Shown here one piece after another: positions 1-10,201 of a DNA stretch of 64,000 nt. Made by a program: the position numbers and the translations under genes. Source of the DNA: CAWAMR01 sp963783095 (lineage in GTDB: Bacteria; Planctomycetota; Planctomycetia; Gemmatales; Gemmataceae); assembly GCA_963783095.1 (NCBI GenBank), contig CAWAMR010000006.1:62001-126000 (forward strand). The letters run 5' to 3'. Under the pieces are notes generated by a model that ran no database searches, was not told the origin of the DNA, and saw only the letters and a program-made list of their open reading frames with translations. Every line of letters starts with the position of its first letter. Position 1 is the stretch's first letter.

Positions 1-3000
1 TCCGGGTCGCTCGGAGAAAGCGATACCGACCGAGTTGCGCTTCGGCCCATTACCACCGCGAAAATCCCAGGCAGGACCAGGATCGTTGCGATCAAAGACG
101 CCAATAAGCCGCCAATGACGGATCGAGCCAGCGGTGCCGCTTCATCTCCTCCCCCGATTGCCAGAGCCATCGGTACCATGCCGGCGACCATCGCAATGCT
201 GGTCATCAATATCGCCCTGATCCTTGTTTTCGCGGCAACTATCCCCGCGTCGACCGAAGTTTGGCCCGATTGCCGATGGCGCTCGGCAAAGGTGACCAGC
301 AAAATCGCGTTGGCCACGGAGACGCCCACTGCCATGATCGCCCCCATGAATGACTGAAGGTTGAGGGTTGTCCTCGTTAGCCAGAGTATCAGGACTACTC
401 CACAAAGTACCGCAGGCACCGTGGCGACCGAAATCAAGGATAGTCGAACCGATTGAAAATAGGCCGTCAATAGCAAGAAAATCACTACCACCGCCACGGC
501 AAGACCAAACCCAAGCCCCCGAAAGAGTTCGAGCATCGGAGCCGCCTGGCCGCGCACATCGACCTGGCAACCCACCGGAGGCGGTCCAGCGCTCGCGATG
601 GCCCGATCGATGCGGCCCGCGACCCGGCCCAGATCTTCGCCCGCGATGTTGGCCGTCATGCTCACCACCCGGCGCATATTGTACCGGTCGATTTGGCCGG
701 ACGTGGTCCCTTCCGTCACATCTGCCACCGCACGAAGCAGCAGCGGGGTTCCGTCGTGGGCCTTGACGGAAATCATCTCGACGCTGGTTATGGAACGCAT
801 AAGCGCCTGCGGAACCTCTACCTGGATCTGGTAGCCAATGCCGGATTTTGGATCGCGCCAGAAGTTCGGAACGACAAACCGGCTCGAAGACGTTGCGGCC
901 AGGACCGACCGAGAAATCTCCTCGGTCGATACCTTGGAAGCGGCCGATTTCTCACGATTGATCTTCACATCGACGGTAGGGTAATGAAGGGACTGGCCGT
1001 ATTGAAGATCGCGCAAGGTCGGCACGGTCGCCAATGCTTCGTGGAGGGTCTCGGCAAAAGCCCGATTATCTGCCATTTTCGGTCCGCTGACCACCACCTC
1101 GATCGGCGTCGGAGAGCCAAAACTCATTACTTCGTTAATGATATCTGCCGGTTCAAAGGAAAGTTGAATGGTTTCGACCAATCGATTCACTTTGTCGATC
1201 GGCTCCCCTTCATCGGTCCACTTCTGTTTCGCCCATTCTCGAAGATGGGACGGCAACTTCTCTCGAAGTCGCGCTTTGAGTTCCTCGATCCGAACCGATC
1301 CGGGTTTCAAAGACACGCGCATCACTGCTTCTTCGGGTCCACCCATCCACAGGAAGACGGCGTTGATCGGATAACTGGACGCCACCACACCCACATAGCC
1401 CAGCGAAATGTCGACATTTTCCGGCCCCACCTCTTTGCCGATGAAATCGAGCGCCTCTTGAGCCATCGCCTCGGTCTGTTCGATCCGTGTTCCTTCGGGA
1501 GCGCGAAGTCGAAATTGAAATTGACCCGTATCGACTTGCGGGAAAATATCCGTTCCCAGCCGGGGGCCCAGGAGTGCAACAATCAGCCCCGCCGCCAGCA
1601 AGTAGGCTGGGACAAGCAATCTCCGCATGCGTGTCGTGAGACTTAACAGTCTCGCAAGCCCCATCATAAAAGGATTCTGCCTTTTCGAAGGAGCGTTCGC
1701 CGGGCGGGATTCGTGACCTGATAGTAGCCAGACCGACAGAACTGGTACAAAGGTGCTGGAAAGAAGATAGCTGGTCACCATGGCAAAACCGACGGCCAGC
1801 GCTAAGGGCGCGAATAATCCCCGCGCTGAACCCTGCATGAAAAACGAGGGTATGAACACGGCAAGGACACAGAGCATCGCCAGAAAGCGAGGCACAGCGG
1901 TTTCCGAATTGCCACGTCGAACGGCAAGGGCGATCGAATTCGTCCCGGCCATCTGAGTATGGATATTCTCCACCTCGACGGTTGCCTCATCGACCAGAAT
2001 ACCGACCGACAGCGACAGGCCGCCGAGCGTCATCAGGTTAATGGTCTGGCCGGTGAGAGCCAGCGCGACCACCGAACCGGTCAACGCGAGTGGGATGTTG
2101 AGCACGACCACGATCACGCTTCGCCAGTCGCGCAGAAAGAGCAGGACCATGAGGCCAACCAGCCCAGCGGCCAGCCCACCTTCAAAAGCCAGCCCGCGCA
2201 GCGCATCGGTCACATGGACGGACTGGTCGAATTCGAAGCTCACATCAATATCGCTGGGCAAGACCGCCTTCATTTTCGACAGGTCGGCACGGACGCGGTT
2301 GACCACAGAAACCGTGGAAGCATCGGCCCGTTTGGTCACAAGTATGTAAACGGCCCGCTTGCCGTTGACCAGTGCATAACCGCTCGGTATGTCGGTGGCG
2401 TCTTCAATGAGCGGTTTTCTGCTAACCGGATGACGACGAACCACGTCGCGCAGGAATACATTTTCCTTGACGAAAATTCGTCCCAACTCTTCCGGATCCG
2501 CTACCAGCGCATTGCTCGGCACCAACGGCATGGAGGTGGTGGTCCGAATGTTTCCCGAAGGGCTGATCGTATTGCCGGCCGTCAGCGCTCTCACCACGTC
2601 ATCGGCGGACACATTGCAATTGAGCAGCCGATCCGGATCAATTCGGACGACGATCGTCCTCTGATTGCCGCCGAAAGGCGGCGGTGCAGAGACGCCGGGG
2701 ATCGAGGCAAACATGGGCCGAACTTTGAAAAGCGCCTGGTCTTGGATCTCTCCGATCGTCTTGGTTTGACTGGAAAGCACCAGATAGCCGACCGGCACGC
2801 TGCCGGTATCGAAGCGCATGATGAACGGGGGCACCGTTCCCGTCGGCATGAAGGCGCGCGAACGATTGACGTAGCCGACGGTTTCGGCCATGGCCTGGGA
2901 CATATCGGTCCCCGGATGAAAGTAAAGTTTCATCAGAGCCATGCCCTGGACGTTTTTGGATTCGACGTGATGAATGCCGTTGATATACAGAAAATGGTAT

Positions 3001-3204
3001 TCGTAATAGTTGGTGATAAGTCCCTCCATCTGGGAAGGATCCATACCGCCATAAGGCTGAGCAACATAGATGACCGGGAGATCGAGACTCGGGAAAATAT
3101 CGATCTTCATTCGCGTCAAAGCCAGTCCGCCGCCGGCAATCAGGCGCAACGATCGCGACCATGATGGTGATCGGTCGGCGCAATGCGAATTCGATCGGGT
3201 TCAT
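1..3204 (-). CDS. RND efflux transporter permease (AcrB/HAE1-like), C-terminus beyond window edge
   Basis: Inner-membrane proton-driven pump subunit of a tripartite efflux system. The start at 3204 gives MNPIEFALRRPITIMVAIVA, the usual first membrane helix. After one frameshift near 3141-3147 the reading frame stays open to base 1, about 1,065 residues, so only the extreme C-terminus is missing. Visible family marks are KIDIFPSLDLPVIYV after TM1, the QPYGGMDPSQME stretch, and VDEATVEVENI near residue 402, where AcrB carries its proton-relay Asp pair (here Asp-Glu). The membrane adaptor is not in the window and would lie further left. Two Cys-rich secreted proteins are divergently transcribed next door, which hints at metal efflux, but the sequence reads more like HAE1 than CusA, so the substrate is unknown. 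The frameshift looks like one extra C and is probably an assembly error. Confidence 0.85.
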
Positions 3205-3273
3205 CAGAACCTCCATCAGGCACGAAGCAAAGGTCGGGTTGACCAGCCATGTGCATCAGTATACAGTAAATGA

Positions 3274-3669
3274 ATGAGATGTCGTGCTGTGCGATCCCTG
3301 GTGTTTGCCTGTAGCCTGCTCTTGGCATTACCGCAGGGGTGGTGCTGCATTCCGGCCAAAGCCGAGACAACATTTGCAACCTCTTTGAATTTACAGGACA
3401 GTTGCGACTGTTGCCACACTAACACTCAGCCCGGCTCTCACCAAAAGCCTTCGTCTCCATCTCCCAGTGAATGCCCTTGCTTCGATCGAGCGACCCTCCC
3501 CGTTTCTGAGTTCGCTCTCGACCAACCTGGCCTCGATTCCGCACCCTGGGCTCTTCCCGTTTCGCTGGTTGCCTGGCAGGCCGGCACGGGCGTAATGAGC
3601 CAGTCTATCTTCGATGTGCACCCTCCAACTCATCGACTCCACATCATTCATTGCGTCTGGCTCTGTTGA
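3274..3669 (+). CDS. Small secreted Cys-containing protein, unknown function
   Basis: 131 residues. The N-terminus has an Arg-rich n-region and a hydrophobic core (LVFACSLLLALP) typical of a Sec signal peptide, followed at once by QGWCCIPAKAE. The mature part has Cys clusters (DSCDCCHTN, ECPCFD) and ends with His/Cys residues (HRLHIIHCVWLC). It is divergent from the RND pump, with only about 70 bp between the two starts, and precedes another Cys-rich secreted protein. Together this suggests a periplasmic metal-binding or metal-stress role, which is inference. I do not recognise a named family. The ATG sits in a weak context, so the exact start is uncertain. Confidence 0.55.
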   Translation: MRCRAVRSLVFACSLLLALPQGWCCIPAKAETTFATSLNLQDSCDCCHTNTQPGSHQKPSSPSPSECPCFDRATLPVSEFALDQPGLDSAPWALPVSLVAWQAGTGVMSQSIFDVHPPTHRLHIIHCVWLC

Positions 3670-3756
3670 AATGACCGCGTGAACATCGCAAGACCGCGAA
3701 TGTTTACGGTGTCGTACCAACAATCCATTAAACTTTTCTAAACTTGGAGATTTTAC

Positions 3757-4089
3757 ATGCGTACCAAGATGTACGTCTGCACGTCTATCGTTTTGGTTCT
3801 GGCCGGGACCGCTATGGCTTTCTCGCTGTCCAAGAACAAGCCTTTCGCGGCTCCAGCTGCGAGTGAGACTGCTTTCTGCTGCCCCGACGGCGACTGCTGC
3901 TCGGATGGCGATTGCTGTGTGGGCTTCTCGGCGAAGTCCACTGCCAATGCATCGTGCTGTCCCGATGGGGACTGCTGCGTCGACGGGGATTGCTGCGCTA
4001 CTGATTCGGCAATGACTGTAGCCGAGCTATCCTGCTGCCCAGACGCTGACTGCTGTTCGGATAGTGAATGCTGTTTCGCCGCAAGATAA
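3757..4089 (+). CDS. Secreted Cys-rich repeat protein (CC-PDGD-CC units)
   Basis: 110 residues, preceded by the ribosome-binding site TTGGAGA. A signal peptide (residues 1-21, core SIVLVLAGTAMAF) is followed by a low-complexity mature region holding three copies of a 14-residue unit built as CC-PDGD-CC-SDGD-CC, separated by Ala/Ser/Thr-rich spacers. The mature part has 18 cysteines, all in adjacent pairs, alternating with Asp/Gly. Such density of Cys pairs and acidic residues suggests metal binding outside the cytoplasm, like a metallothionein, or heavy disulfide cross-linking. The position beside an RND pump favours metal handling. No catalytic domain is visible. The second and third units drift in the acidic positions, as expected after internal duplication. 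Confidence 0.72.
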   Translation: MRTKMYVCTSIVLVLAGTAMAFSLSKNKPFAAPAASETAFCCPDGDCCSDGDCCVGFSAKSTANASCCPDGDCCVDGDCCATDSAMTVAELSCCPDADCCSDSECCFAAR

Positions 4090-4117
4090 GCGAAGTAACC
4101 TGAAATGCTAACCCAAG

Positions 4118-4149
4118 GGAGACTGGCGCTCCAAGGAATGCCAATCTCC
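4118..4149 (+). terminator. Possible terminator after the Cys-rich gene
   Basis: GGAGACTGGC and GCCAATCTCC form a 10-bp imperfect stem with a 12-base loop, about 30 bp after the stop of the Cys-rich gene. It is followed by TGTTT, so the T-run is weak. Confidence 0.35.
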
Positions 4150-4250
4150 TGTTTGGCCGAGACTGGTCGCTCCGATCGTGCGCGATTACTTGAACGATTT
4201 GACGTCGAACACCACAGCATCGCTACGACAACCAGCCTGCTCCTCGAACA

Positions 4251-4874
4251 TCAAAACTCCCAAAAACACCTCCACGAACATTTTTCCAGTGGTTCTCGCC
4301 CAAGAAGGTGAACAATACCCCCCGCGAATGGCCAATCTCCCGCAACTGGACCATCACGATAGCCAGGGAAGTCGATTTGGACCACTTGGAAGTACTCTTC
4401 CTTATGCGCCTGAGCAACGGCGTCAGGAAGTCCTTCGCCAATGTCCTGAATGAATGGGTATCCGCCAAGTTTGTGATCTGATCGCACAATCCGACTGCCA
4501 TCGTCATCGACAAGATAGTCTTCGCAGACCAGGCCGTGCAATATCGGATGCGGAGTCAGTTCTGATATCAATGCGGACTGGTCACTGCGAATGCTTTCAC
4601 CGTGGGTGACCACTTCAAATAGTTTCACCGACGACTGAATGCTGCCTGCATTATCTGCCATGCGATCAAAGTCGAATGAAAGGAAAACCGAAACTTCTAA
4701 TGTGGGATCCTCGGCTATACGGATGGTGCAAAAATACCTTGTCAACGGTGTGACATTACTCGGAATTACCCCCGCTGGAGGCTGTCCACCGAGCCGTGAA
4801 CCAGTATCGCTCTTGCCGTCACCGATGATAAGAGGGATGCAATAGCCGTTGTTGATTGGGAACAGTCTTGACAT
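4251..4874 (-). CDS. DUF1963/YwqG-like hypothetical protein
   Basis: 207 residues. The segment KLGGYPFIQD near residue 137 followed by FQVVQIDFPG and GDWPFAGGIVHLL resembles the conserved core of the DUF1963 (YwqG) family, whose function is unknown. There is no signal peptide or membrane segment. The C-terminus (CSWRCFWEF) is unusual for the family and may be altered by a frameshift near 4260-4280. It is encoded just downstream of the large cytochrome/WD40 gene on the same strand, with 37 bp between stop and start, so the two could share a transcript. Confidence 0.5.
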   Translation of the reverse strand: MSRLFPINNGYCIPLIIGDGKSDTGSRLGGQPPAGVIPSNVTPLTRYFCTIRIAEDPTLEVSVFLSFDFDRMADNAGSIQSSVKLFEVVTHGESIRSDQSALISELTPHPILHGLVCEDYLVDDDGSRIVRSDHKLGGYPFIQDIGEGLPDAVAQAHKEEYFQVVQIDFPGYRDGPVAGDWPFAGGIVHLLGREPLEKCSWRCFWEF

Positions 4875-4910
4875 AATCAGGTGGCTCTTTTGATGAAACT
4901 TACTCCGATC

Positions 4911-7900
4911 TCACTTCGGCAAATCCTTCACCTCAATCAGCCACACATCGCCAAAACCCTTGGCGTGCGGGCGTTCCCGCATTGCTTGCGGATCGACGAC
5001 GCTCAGATAGAGCCGGCCTGCCTTGCCATCGAACTGTATGTGCGAAGCGATCGCTGGAATTTTCCATTTTCCTTGTAGCTTCCAGTCGGGGTAGCTGTAT
5101 TGTTTGAGCCAGCCCGTCGGTGCGACGATGAAGGCCCGACCTGTTTCGGGATCGGCCACTGCACAGGTGAAAGGGTCGATTTTCGCTACCACGTCCAGAT
5201 CGCGCTTGGCATTCTTGGGCACTGGTTCCTTCTTGGGTTCCCCCCAGGTCGGATCGAGCCAGAGAACGCATCCCGTGGAACACAATAAGAATCGTCCTTC
5301 AGGAGTGAGCACCAGATCGCCGCCAATGGGTAACTCCGATGTGCTGCCAAGGTCTTTTCGAGCACGAACCGCAGCCTTGTTCGGCAACAGCGACACAACA
5401 CTCAACCCCCTCGGCGCACTGCCGGGAACGCTGGCAAAGAGTCGATTTTGTTTGTTGGACATTACTAGCACCGAATACCCCGGCACATCCGCAATAGGAT
5501 CGATCCCCCATTCGTTGCCGAAATCCCAGATGCGCAGATTTTTTTCTTGCGCACGTTTGGCTTCGCTTAGATAGAGTTTACCGTCGTTGGCTGCGGCGAT
5601 GTCGAACGGAGCAAACTCTTCCAGAACATCCGGCCTCCTGCGGATTCTCAATGTGATTGGATCGATGGAATAGAGCGTCCCTGAAGAATTCTCGCTACCG
5701 CGCCCAACTCCGTAAAGAGCTTTTCCATCCGCAGTAAGTGTGATCGCTTCGATCCCGTCGAGCTTTTGTGTTTCCTTGTTCAATTTGAACGTGGGGGCCT
5801 CGATCTGGCCGATCTTGTTGTTGCTCCGGTCCAGAAAGAACAGCCATTTCTTGTTCGGCGACAAGATCAGTTTCCCAACCGTTCCATCGATCGGTATGAC
5901 CGCACTTGGTTTTATCGGCGGCAATTCTTTGACCGGATACTCTTTCTTGGGATCGACCGGGGGCGTTGGGTAAAACTTCTCGACACTCCACAAAAGTAAC
6001 GCATTATCTCTGCTGCCGCTGAGCGTTTGCTTGCCGTTGTCGAGAAACGCGACCTGGACCACCGGTTCGACGTGCTTGCCGAACTTACCAAGTTCTTTCC
6101 CGGTTGAGGTTTGCCAGAGTCGAACCGTCGTATCCGAACCACCGGTCAAGGCCCAGTTGCCCTTTTCGTTGAGCGCCACGGCTCGGATGCCGTTTTCGTG
6201 TCCTGTGAATATCTGCAATTGCTTCGCGGTATCCACCTCCCAGAGCCGGGCCGTGCGATCGTCGCTTCCGGAAAGGGCTTTCTTGCCATCCACGGAAAAG
6301 ACAATCGAAGTAATTGGTCCCGTGTGGCCCTCAAACTTGCGGATTTCGCTGCCGGCCTCCATGTCCCAGAGCCGAAGCAGCGAATCCGCTGCAACCAGGA
6401 CATCCTTGCCGTTCGGAGCGATACACAGGGCGTTGATATATTTCAAAGGCCCCTCCCAACGCTTCAATTCTTTCCCGTTAGTAAGATCCCAGACCACCAC
6501 CGCGCCGTCGTAACCGCCGGAAACCGCTTTCTTACCGTCGGGTGATATCGCCACAGCGCTGACAAGACTGGAGTGCCCATCGAGTTTTGCCAACTGTTGA
6601 CCCGTTGACACATCCCAGAGCCGAACGCTTCCGTCCATGCTGCCTGAGAGTGCCCGTTCACCGTCCTTTGACAGCGCTACACACCACACCGAGGCCGTGT
6701 GGCCGATCCAGCGTTTCAGATCGCGCTTGCCTTCGACTTCGAAGTTCCGAACGCTTCGATCGGCACTGGCGATAATCGCCTTCCGCCCATCGGCAGAAAA
6801 AACCATGTGATTCGATTGGCCTGCCGAGACTTCGAGAGGATCGAGTTCGCCGGTATTGTCCGGCAAACTTGCACCGATCTGGTTGTTCTGGAAGAGTACG
6901 CCCAGCTTCAGATCGCGAACAATGTCGCCGAAAGCCTGCACCCAGATTTGCCGCGCCACGGTTCCTCCCGCAACTCGTAGCGCTCCGAGATTTCGGCTCA
7001 AGGATTCGGTCTCAGCAATCCTCTTCTGAAATTCCTCCAGTTTCATACCGACTTCCGACGCCGCGGTGACGGCATCAAGATCGCCTTCATACTTCAGGGT
7101 CATCGTGACGATCGGTTCGGTGCGCGTCAGTTTAACGCCCGTCAACGCCAGCGCAGCGCGGAACTTCTTGCTGTCCTCATCCATTTGCGCGGTCGATTTT
7201 TCCTTGGCGGGGTAGAGCGACAAGGCGAGTTCTCGGTCTGCCTTCAGAAACGCCTTGGGATTTTTTTCCAGATGATCGTGCATCTGGTCGGCCTTGGTGA
7301 TGATGCCGGGAACGTGGCAACCCATGCACGAGACGCCCAATTCCACCGCGCGATCGGGTCGTCGGGGGTCGCTGACGATCGCGGTGGGGGCCTTGTCGAG
7401 ACGATTATTGACCGCGTTCATGATGTAATAGCCCTGCAAGCCGTTCGGCAGGCTAAAGATTGCTTCGCCGCCGGCATGAAGGAAATTGTTTTCCAGGCTG
7501 CCCGGCCCCAGCGGATAGGCAAAGGCATTGCGCCGATCGGGGGCGAGCAGGCCGCGCTCGATCAGATTCTGCGGGACTTCCTCAAAATCGTAGGTGCGCC
7601 AGTAGTAGCCGTGAATGGCATCGTGGCGCTCCAGAATCCGATTGTTCCGCGAGATCCCGGAGCCGTTAAAGGAGACGCGCATCACTCGTTCCTGGGTGAT
7701 ATTCACCGAGGCATCGACGCGCAACTGTCGCTCCAGTTCTGCGAGATTGGCAGGTAATTGCAAGATGTCCTGATATAGGGTCGGTCGAGAAGCGGTGGCA
7801 ACAAACCAGTCGCCGCGAATGAGTGGAACTTTCGTGGCAGTGGAAACCATGATGGCCCGCGCAGTGGCGCTGTCGTCGAGGATGGCGTAGGGGTAATCGG

Positions 7901-8564
7901 TCAAGATCCGATTCCAGATGGTTGCATCCCACATATACCAGCGCAGATCGATGCGAAAGATCGTCTTCTGCGGGTCGATCGACTCCGGGACTCTGACCTT
8001 GGGATGCCACGATAGCGAGTTGATCAATTTTGCCAGCGCGTTGCGATAGGTTTGCAATTCATCTTCTGCCAAACCTGCGTTTGAGAGTTGGTGCAAGGAA
8101 ATGTAGCGGACAAAGCGCCGGGCACGCCGATCGAGTTTTTCGAGATCGGCGAGGATGAGATCCTCGACATTGGCCGAGGAAAGGATGATTCGCGGCTTTT
8201 CGGAATCCAGGTGTGGAGCACCGGCATCGATCCATTTTTTCAGGATCGCCTTCTCTTCATCGGATGGACGTTGTTTGACTTCCTGAGGCGGCATCGATCC
8301 ATTAGCGATTCGTTTGAAGATCGGAGAATCTTCTGCTTTACCGGGTACAATTTTCTTTCGGGTGACGAGCCGGGCCGAGTCGAGAATGTAATTGAATCCG
8401 CCTTCGACCGCACCTTCCTCGCCATGACAGCGATAGCAATTCCGCGCAGCACCGCGTGAGCCTTCTGTGCCAGCGCAGTCTTGTCGGCATCGGCGGCCGA
8501 GGCGGCGTGAATCAGGGTCAGACTAACGACGAGAGTAAGAAGCGATCGAGCGCAAGAGAGTCAT
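4911..8564 (-). CDS. Large secreted cytochrome c / WD40 beta-propeller protein
   Basis: About 1,217 residues when two frameshifts (near 8542 and 8440) are repaired. The ATG at 8564 opens a signal peptide (about residues 1-24, ending HAASAAD). A first haem-binding motif, CYRCHG, follows and its domain ends at SDEEKAILKKWIDAGAP. A middle region of a kind seen in planctomycete cytochrome proteins leads to a second haem motif, CMGCHVPG. Then come about seven WD40 repeats (recurring pattern DGKKALSGS...RLW) and a C-terminal propeller-like part (LYSIDPITLRI, GGDLVLTPEGRFLL). The likely role is periplasmic electron transfer or haem-based sensing on a propeller scaffold; the substrate is unknown. The shift near 8440 looks like a lost A in GGAAATTGC. 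Confidence 0.75.
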
Positions 8565-8678
8565 TGCCCCAACTCCACGAAGGTTCGCAAGGGTGAATAG
8601 ATGAAGAGTATCCCATCTATAAGACGAACGAAATGGGGATTCCGTTTGTTTGTTACGACTGGGCAACAAAAACAACCC

Positions 8679-8748
8679 AATTAGTGGTCAATGGACAGTA
8701 AGTAAATACTCAAAATTCTCAAGTCTTTGTATTTACTGTCCACTAATT
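8679..8748. repeat. Intergenic imperfect hairpin repeat (TCAGTG-like family)
   Basis: AATTAGTGG, ACAGTAA and ATAC are spread over the left arm and return, reverse-complemented, in the right arm GTATTTACTGTCCACTAATT; the left arm has a few inserted bases. It resembles the hairpins at 10096 and 49304 in build. It lies between the start of the cytochrome/WD40 gene and the antitoxin gene. Confidence 0.55.
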
Positions 8749-8844
8749 TGCCGTGCGTTCCAGCAGTCAGCCCGTACTGTTTCGTCTGGATGCGTTGCAC
8801 GAAGACATGGCCAACGATACCATGTCAGAGGGAAGGAGACTGCC

Positions 8845-9096
8845 ATGATCGAAATGACCGAGCAACTGTTGCAAGCGATGGAAAACCCTGAAGCCGTGCC
8901 CCTGCGCCTCGTCAACCCCCGAACCAACGAAACCTACGTCTTGCTCCGTGCCGACGAATACGAGCGCCTGAAAGAGGACGAGTACGACGACAGCCCCTGG
9001 ACGAGCGAAGAACGTCACGCCCTTGCATGGGAAGCGGGAAAGCATGCGGGCTGGGAAGAGATGGACGAATACGATGAAATCCCGGAGGACACATGA
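8845..9096 (+). CDS. Antitoxin-like protein (partner of a PemK/MazF-type toxin)
   Basis: 83 acidic residues starting MIEMTEQLLQAMENPEAVPL, with the ribosome-binding site GGAAGGAG a few bases upstream. PLRLVNPRTNETYVLL and DEYERLKEDEYDD look like the short beta/alpha N-terminus and acidic C-terminus of antitoxins that bind and neutralise a MazF/PemK RNase. The next gene starts in an ATGA overlap, as in many toxin-antitoxin operons, and begins like PemK. A longer reading frame from 8650 exists, but the in-frame ATG with the strong ribosome-binding site is the better start. The family assignment rests mostly on this pairing. Confidence 0.6.
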   Translation: MIEMTEQLLQAMENPEAVPLRLVNPRTNETYVLLRADEYERLKEDEYDDSPWTSEERHALAWEAGKHAGWEEMDEYDEIPEDT

Positions 9097-9173
9097 ACCG
9101 TGGCGACGTGATTCTCGTTCGGTTTCCGCATCCGCTCATTTATTCGCAGCCCTTGAGCGAAAAACACTTGTAA
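9093..9173 (+). pseudogene. Truncated PemK/MazF-type toxin
   Basis: The ATG overlaps the antitoxin stop (ATGA). Translation gives MNRGDVILVRFPHP, a typical first strand of PemK/MazF toxins, then leaves the family (LIYSQPLSEKHL) and stops after 26 residues instead of about 110. No remaining toxin sequence is visible downstream to 9405 in any frame I checked. This is more than an indel: most of the toxin gene is missing, which suggests a deletion or replacement. Confidence 0.55.
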
Positions 9174-9405
9174 TCGGCGTTGCCAAGACTCGATTTTATC
9201 GGCTTTTCGCCAACTCAGGCCGCTAAGTCGCCGGCGGCAGACCAAATTCAATCCTTCCTGACGGAAAATCTGGTCGGATGAGGCCATCGTCCGGTACAAT
9301 AATCAATCCTCTGCGAAGAAGAAGAGAGTCCCGGAGTCGATATCACCCATCGGAACCGATCGCTCGACGAAAACCTGTCGGTTCCGTGTTCGTTGGAGAT
9401 ACACC

Positions 9406-10088
9406 ATGCCGTGTCCGTTTCCTGGAATGGATCCCTACCTGGAGGATGAAAAACTCTGGCCGGCATTCCAGCACCAACTAGTCTCGTGCCTCTATCAGAT
9501 TCTGCTGCCCGGTCTGGTCGATCGCTATCGTGCCCGCATCAATCGCGCAGCTATTCCAGTGAGCAAGCCCTCTTTACTTCGATCATTCGCGAAGAGCATC
9601 AGGAGGAGTTCATTGAGATTCGACAACGCAGCGATAATCGCCTCATTACTTTGATCGATGTCGTCAGTCCGGTAAACAAAACGCGCAAACAAGGTCGAGA
9701 GAGTTATCTCGAAACGCGCAAAGCTGCTCGAAGTTGCAATGCCAGCATTGTCGAGGTGGACCTGATCCTTCAGGGGCTGCCCTTGCTCGATTACTCCCGC
9801 GACGGCCTGCCGGAGTGGGACTACGCCATTACGGTGACGCGCTGTACGCAGCCTGAACGGTATGAGATTTACACCACGACCTTGCAGAAGCGCTTGCCCC
9901 GATTCAAGATTCCGCTGGCGGCGGATGATCGCGACACGGTTCTGGACCTTCAGGCCACCTTTAGCCGATGTTTCGATCAGTCGAATTTTGCTGCGCAAAT
10001 CGATTACAAACGCGACCCGGCCCTGAAGCTCGAAGACGACGACCGAAAATGGCTCGGTGATCTGCTCAAGGCCCATAAGTTGCGGTAA
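9406..10088 (+). CDS. DUF4058 family protein
   Basis: About 227 residues. The N-terminus MPCPFPGMDPYLE is the signature of DUF4058, a family of unknown function common in planctomycetes and cyanobacteria. One frameshift near 9550 (RINR followed in another frame by SYSSEQALFTS) separates it from the rest, which continues with VVSPVNKTR and YLETRKA to a normal end (WLGDLLKAHKLR). The middle part (VEVDLILQGLPLL, EWDYAITVTR) is typical of the family. There is no signal peptide or membrane segment. It ends 8 bp before a repeat hairpin. Confidence 0.8.
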
Positions 10089-10095
10089 TAAAACA

Positions 10096-10191
10096 GTTTT
10101 CAGTGTTCAGTTTTCAGTGTTCAGTCAATCCCATCAGAATGAAGACGGCATCTGTGGACCCAATGTCTAAACTGAACACTGAACACTGATC
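10096..10191. repeat. Intergenic hairpin built of CAGTGTTCAG units
   Basis: The left arm (10100-10124) is TCAGTGTTCAG, TTT, CAGTGTTCAGT. The right arm (10169-10190) is the reverse complement of ATCAGTGTTCAG, TGTTCAGTTT. The loop is about 45 bases. It fills almost the whole gap between the DUF4058 gene and the next gene. Confidence 0.75.
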
Positions 10192-10201
10192 GGACGATCC
10201 A

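Noticed and set aside
1959..3164. Long plus-strand frame (401 residues)
   Set aside because: It is the antisense shadow of the RND pump, whose minus-strand product has clear family motifs.
10096..10191. CRISPR array
   Set aside because: Units are 7-10 bases long with no spacers and form a hairpin.
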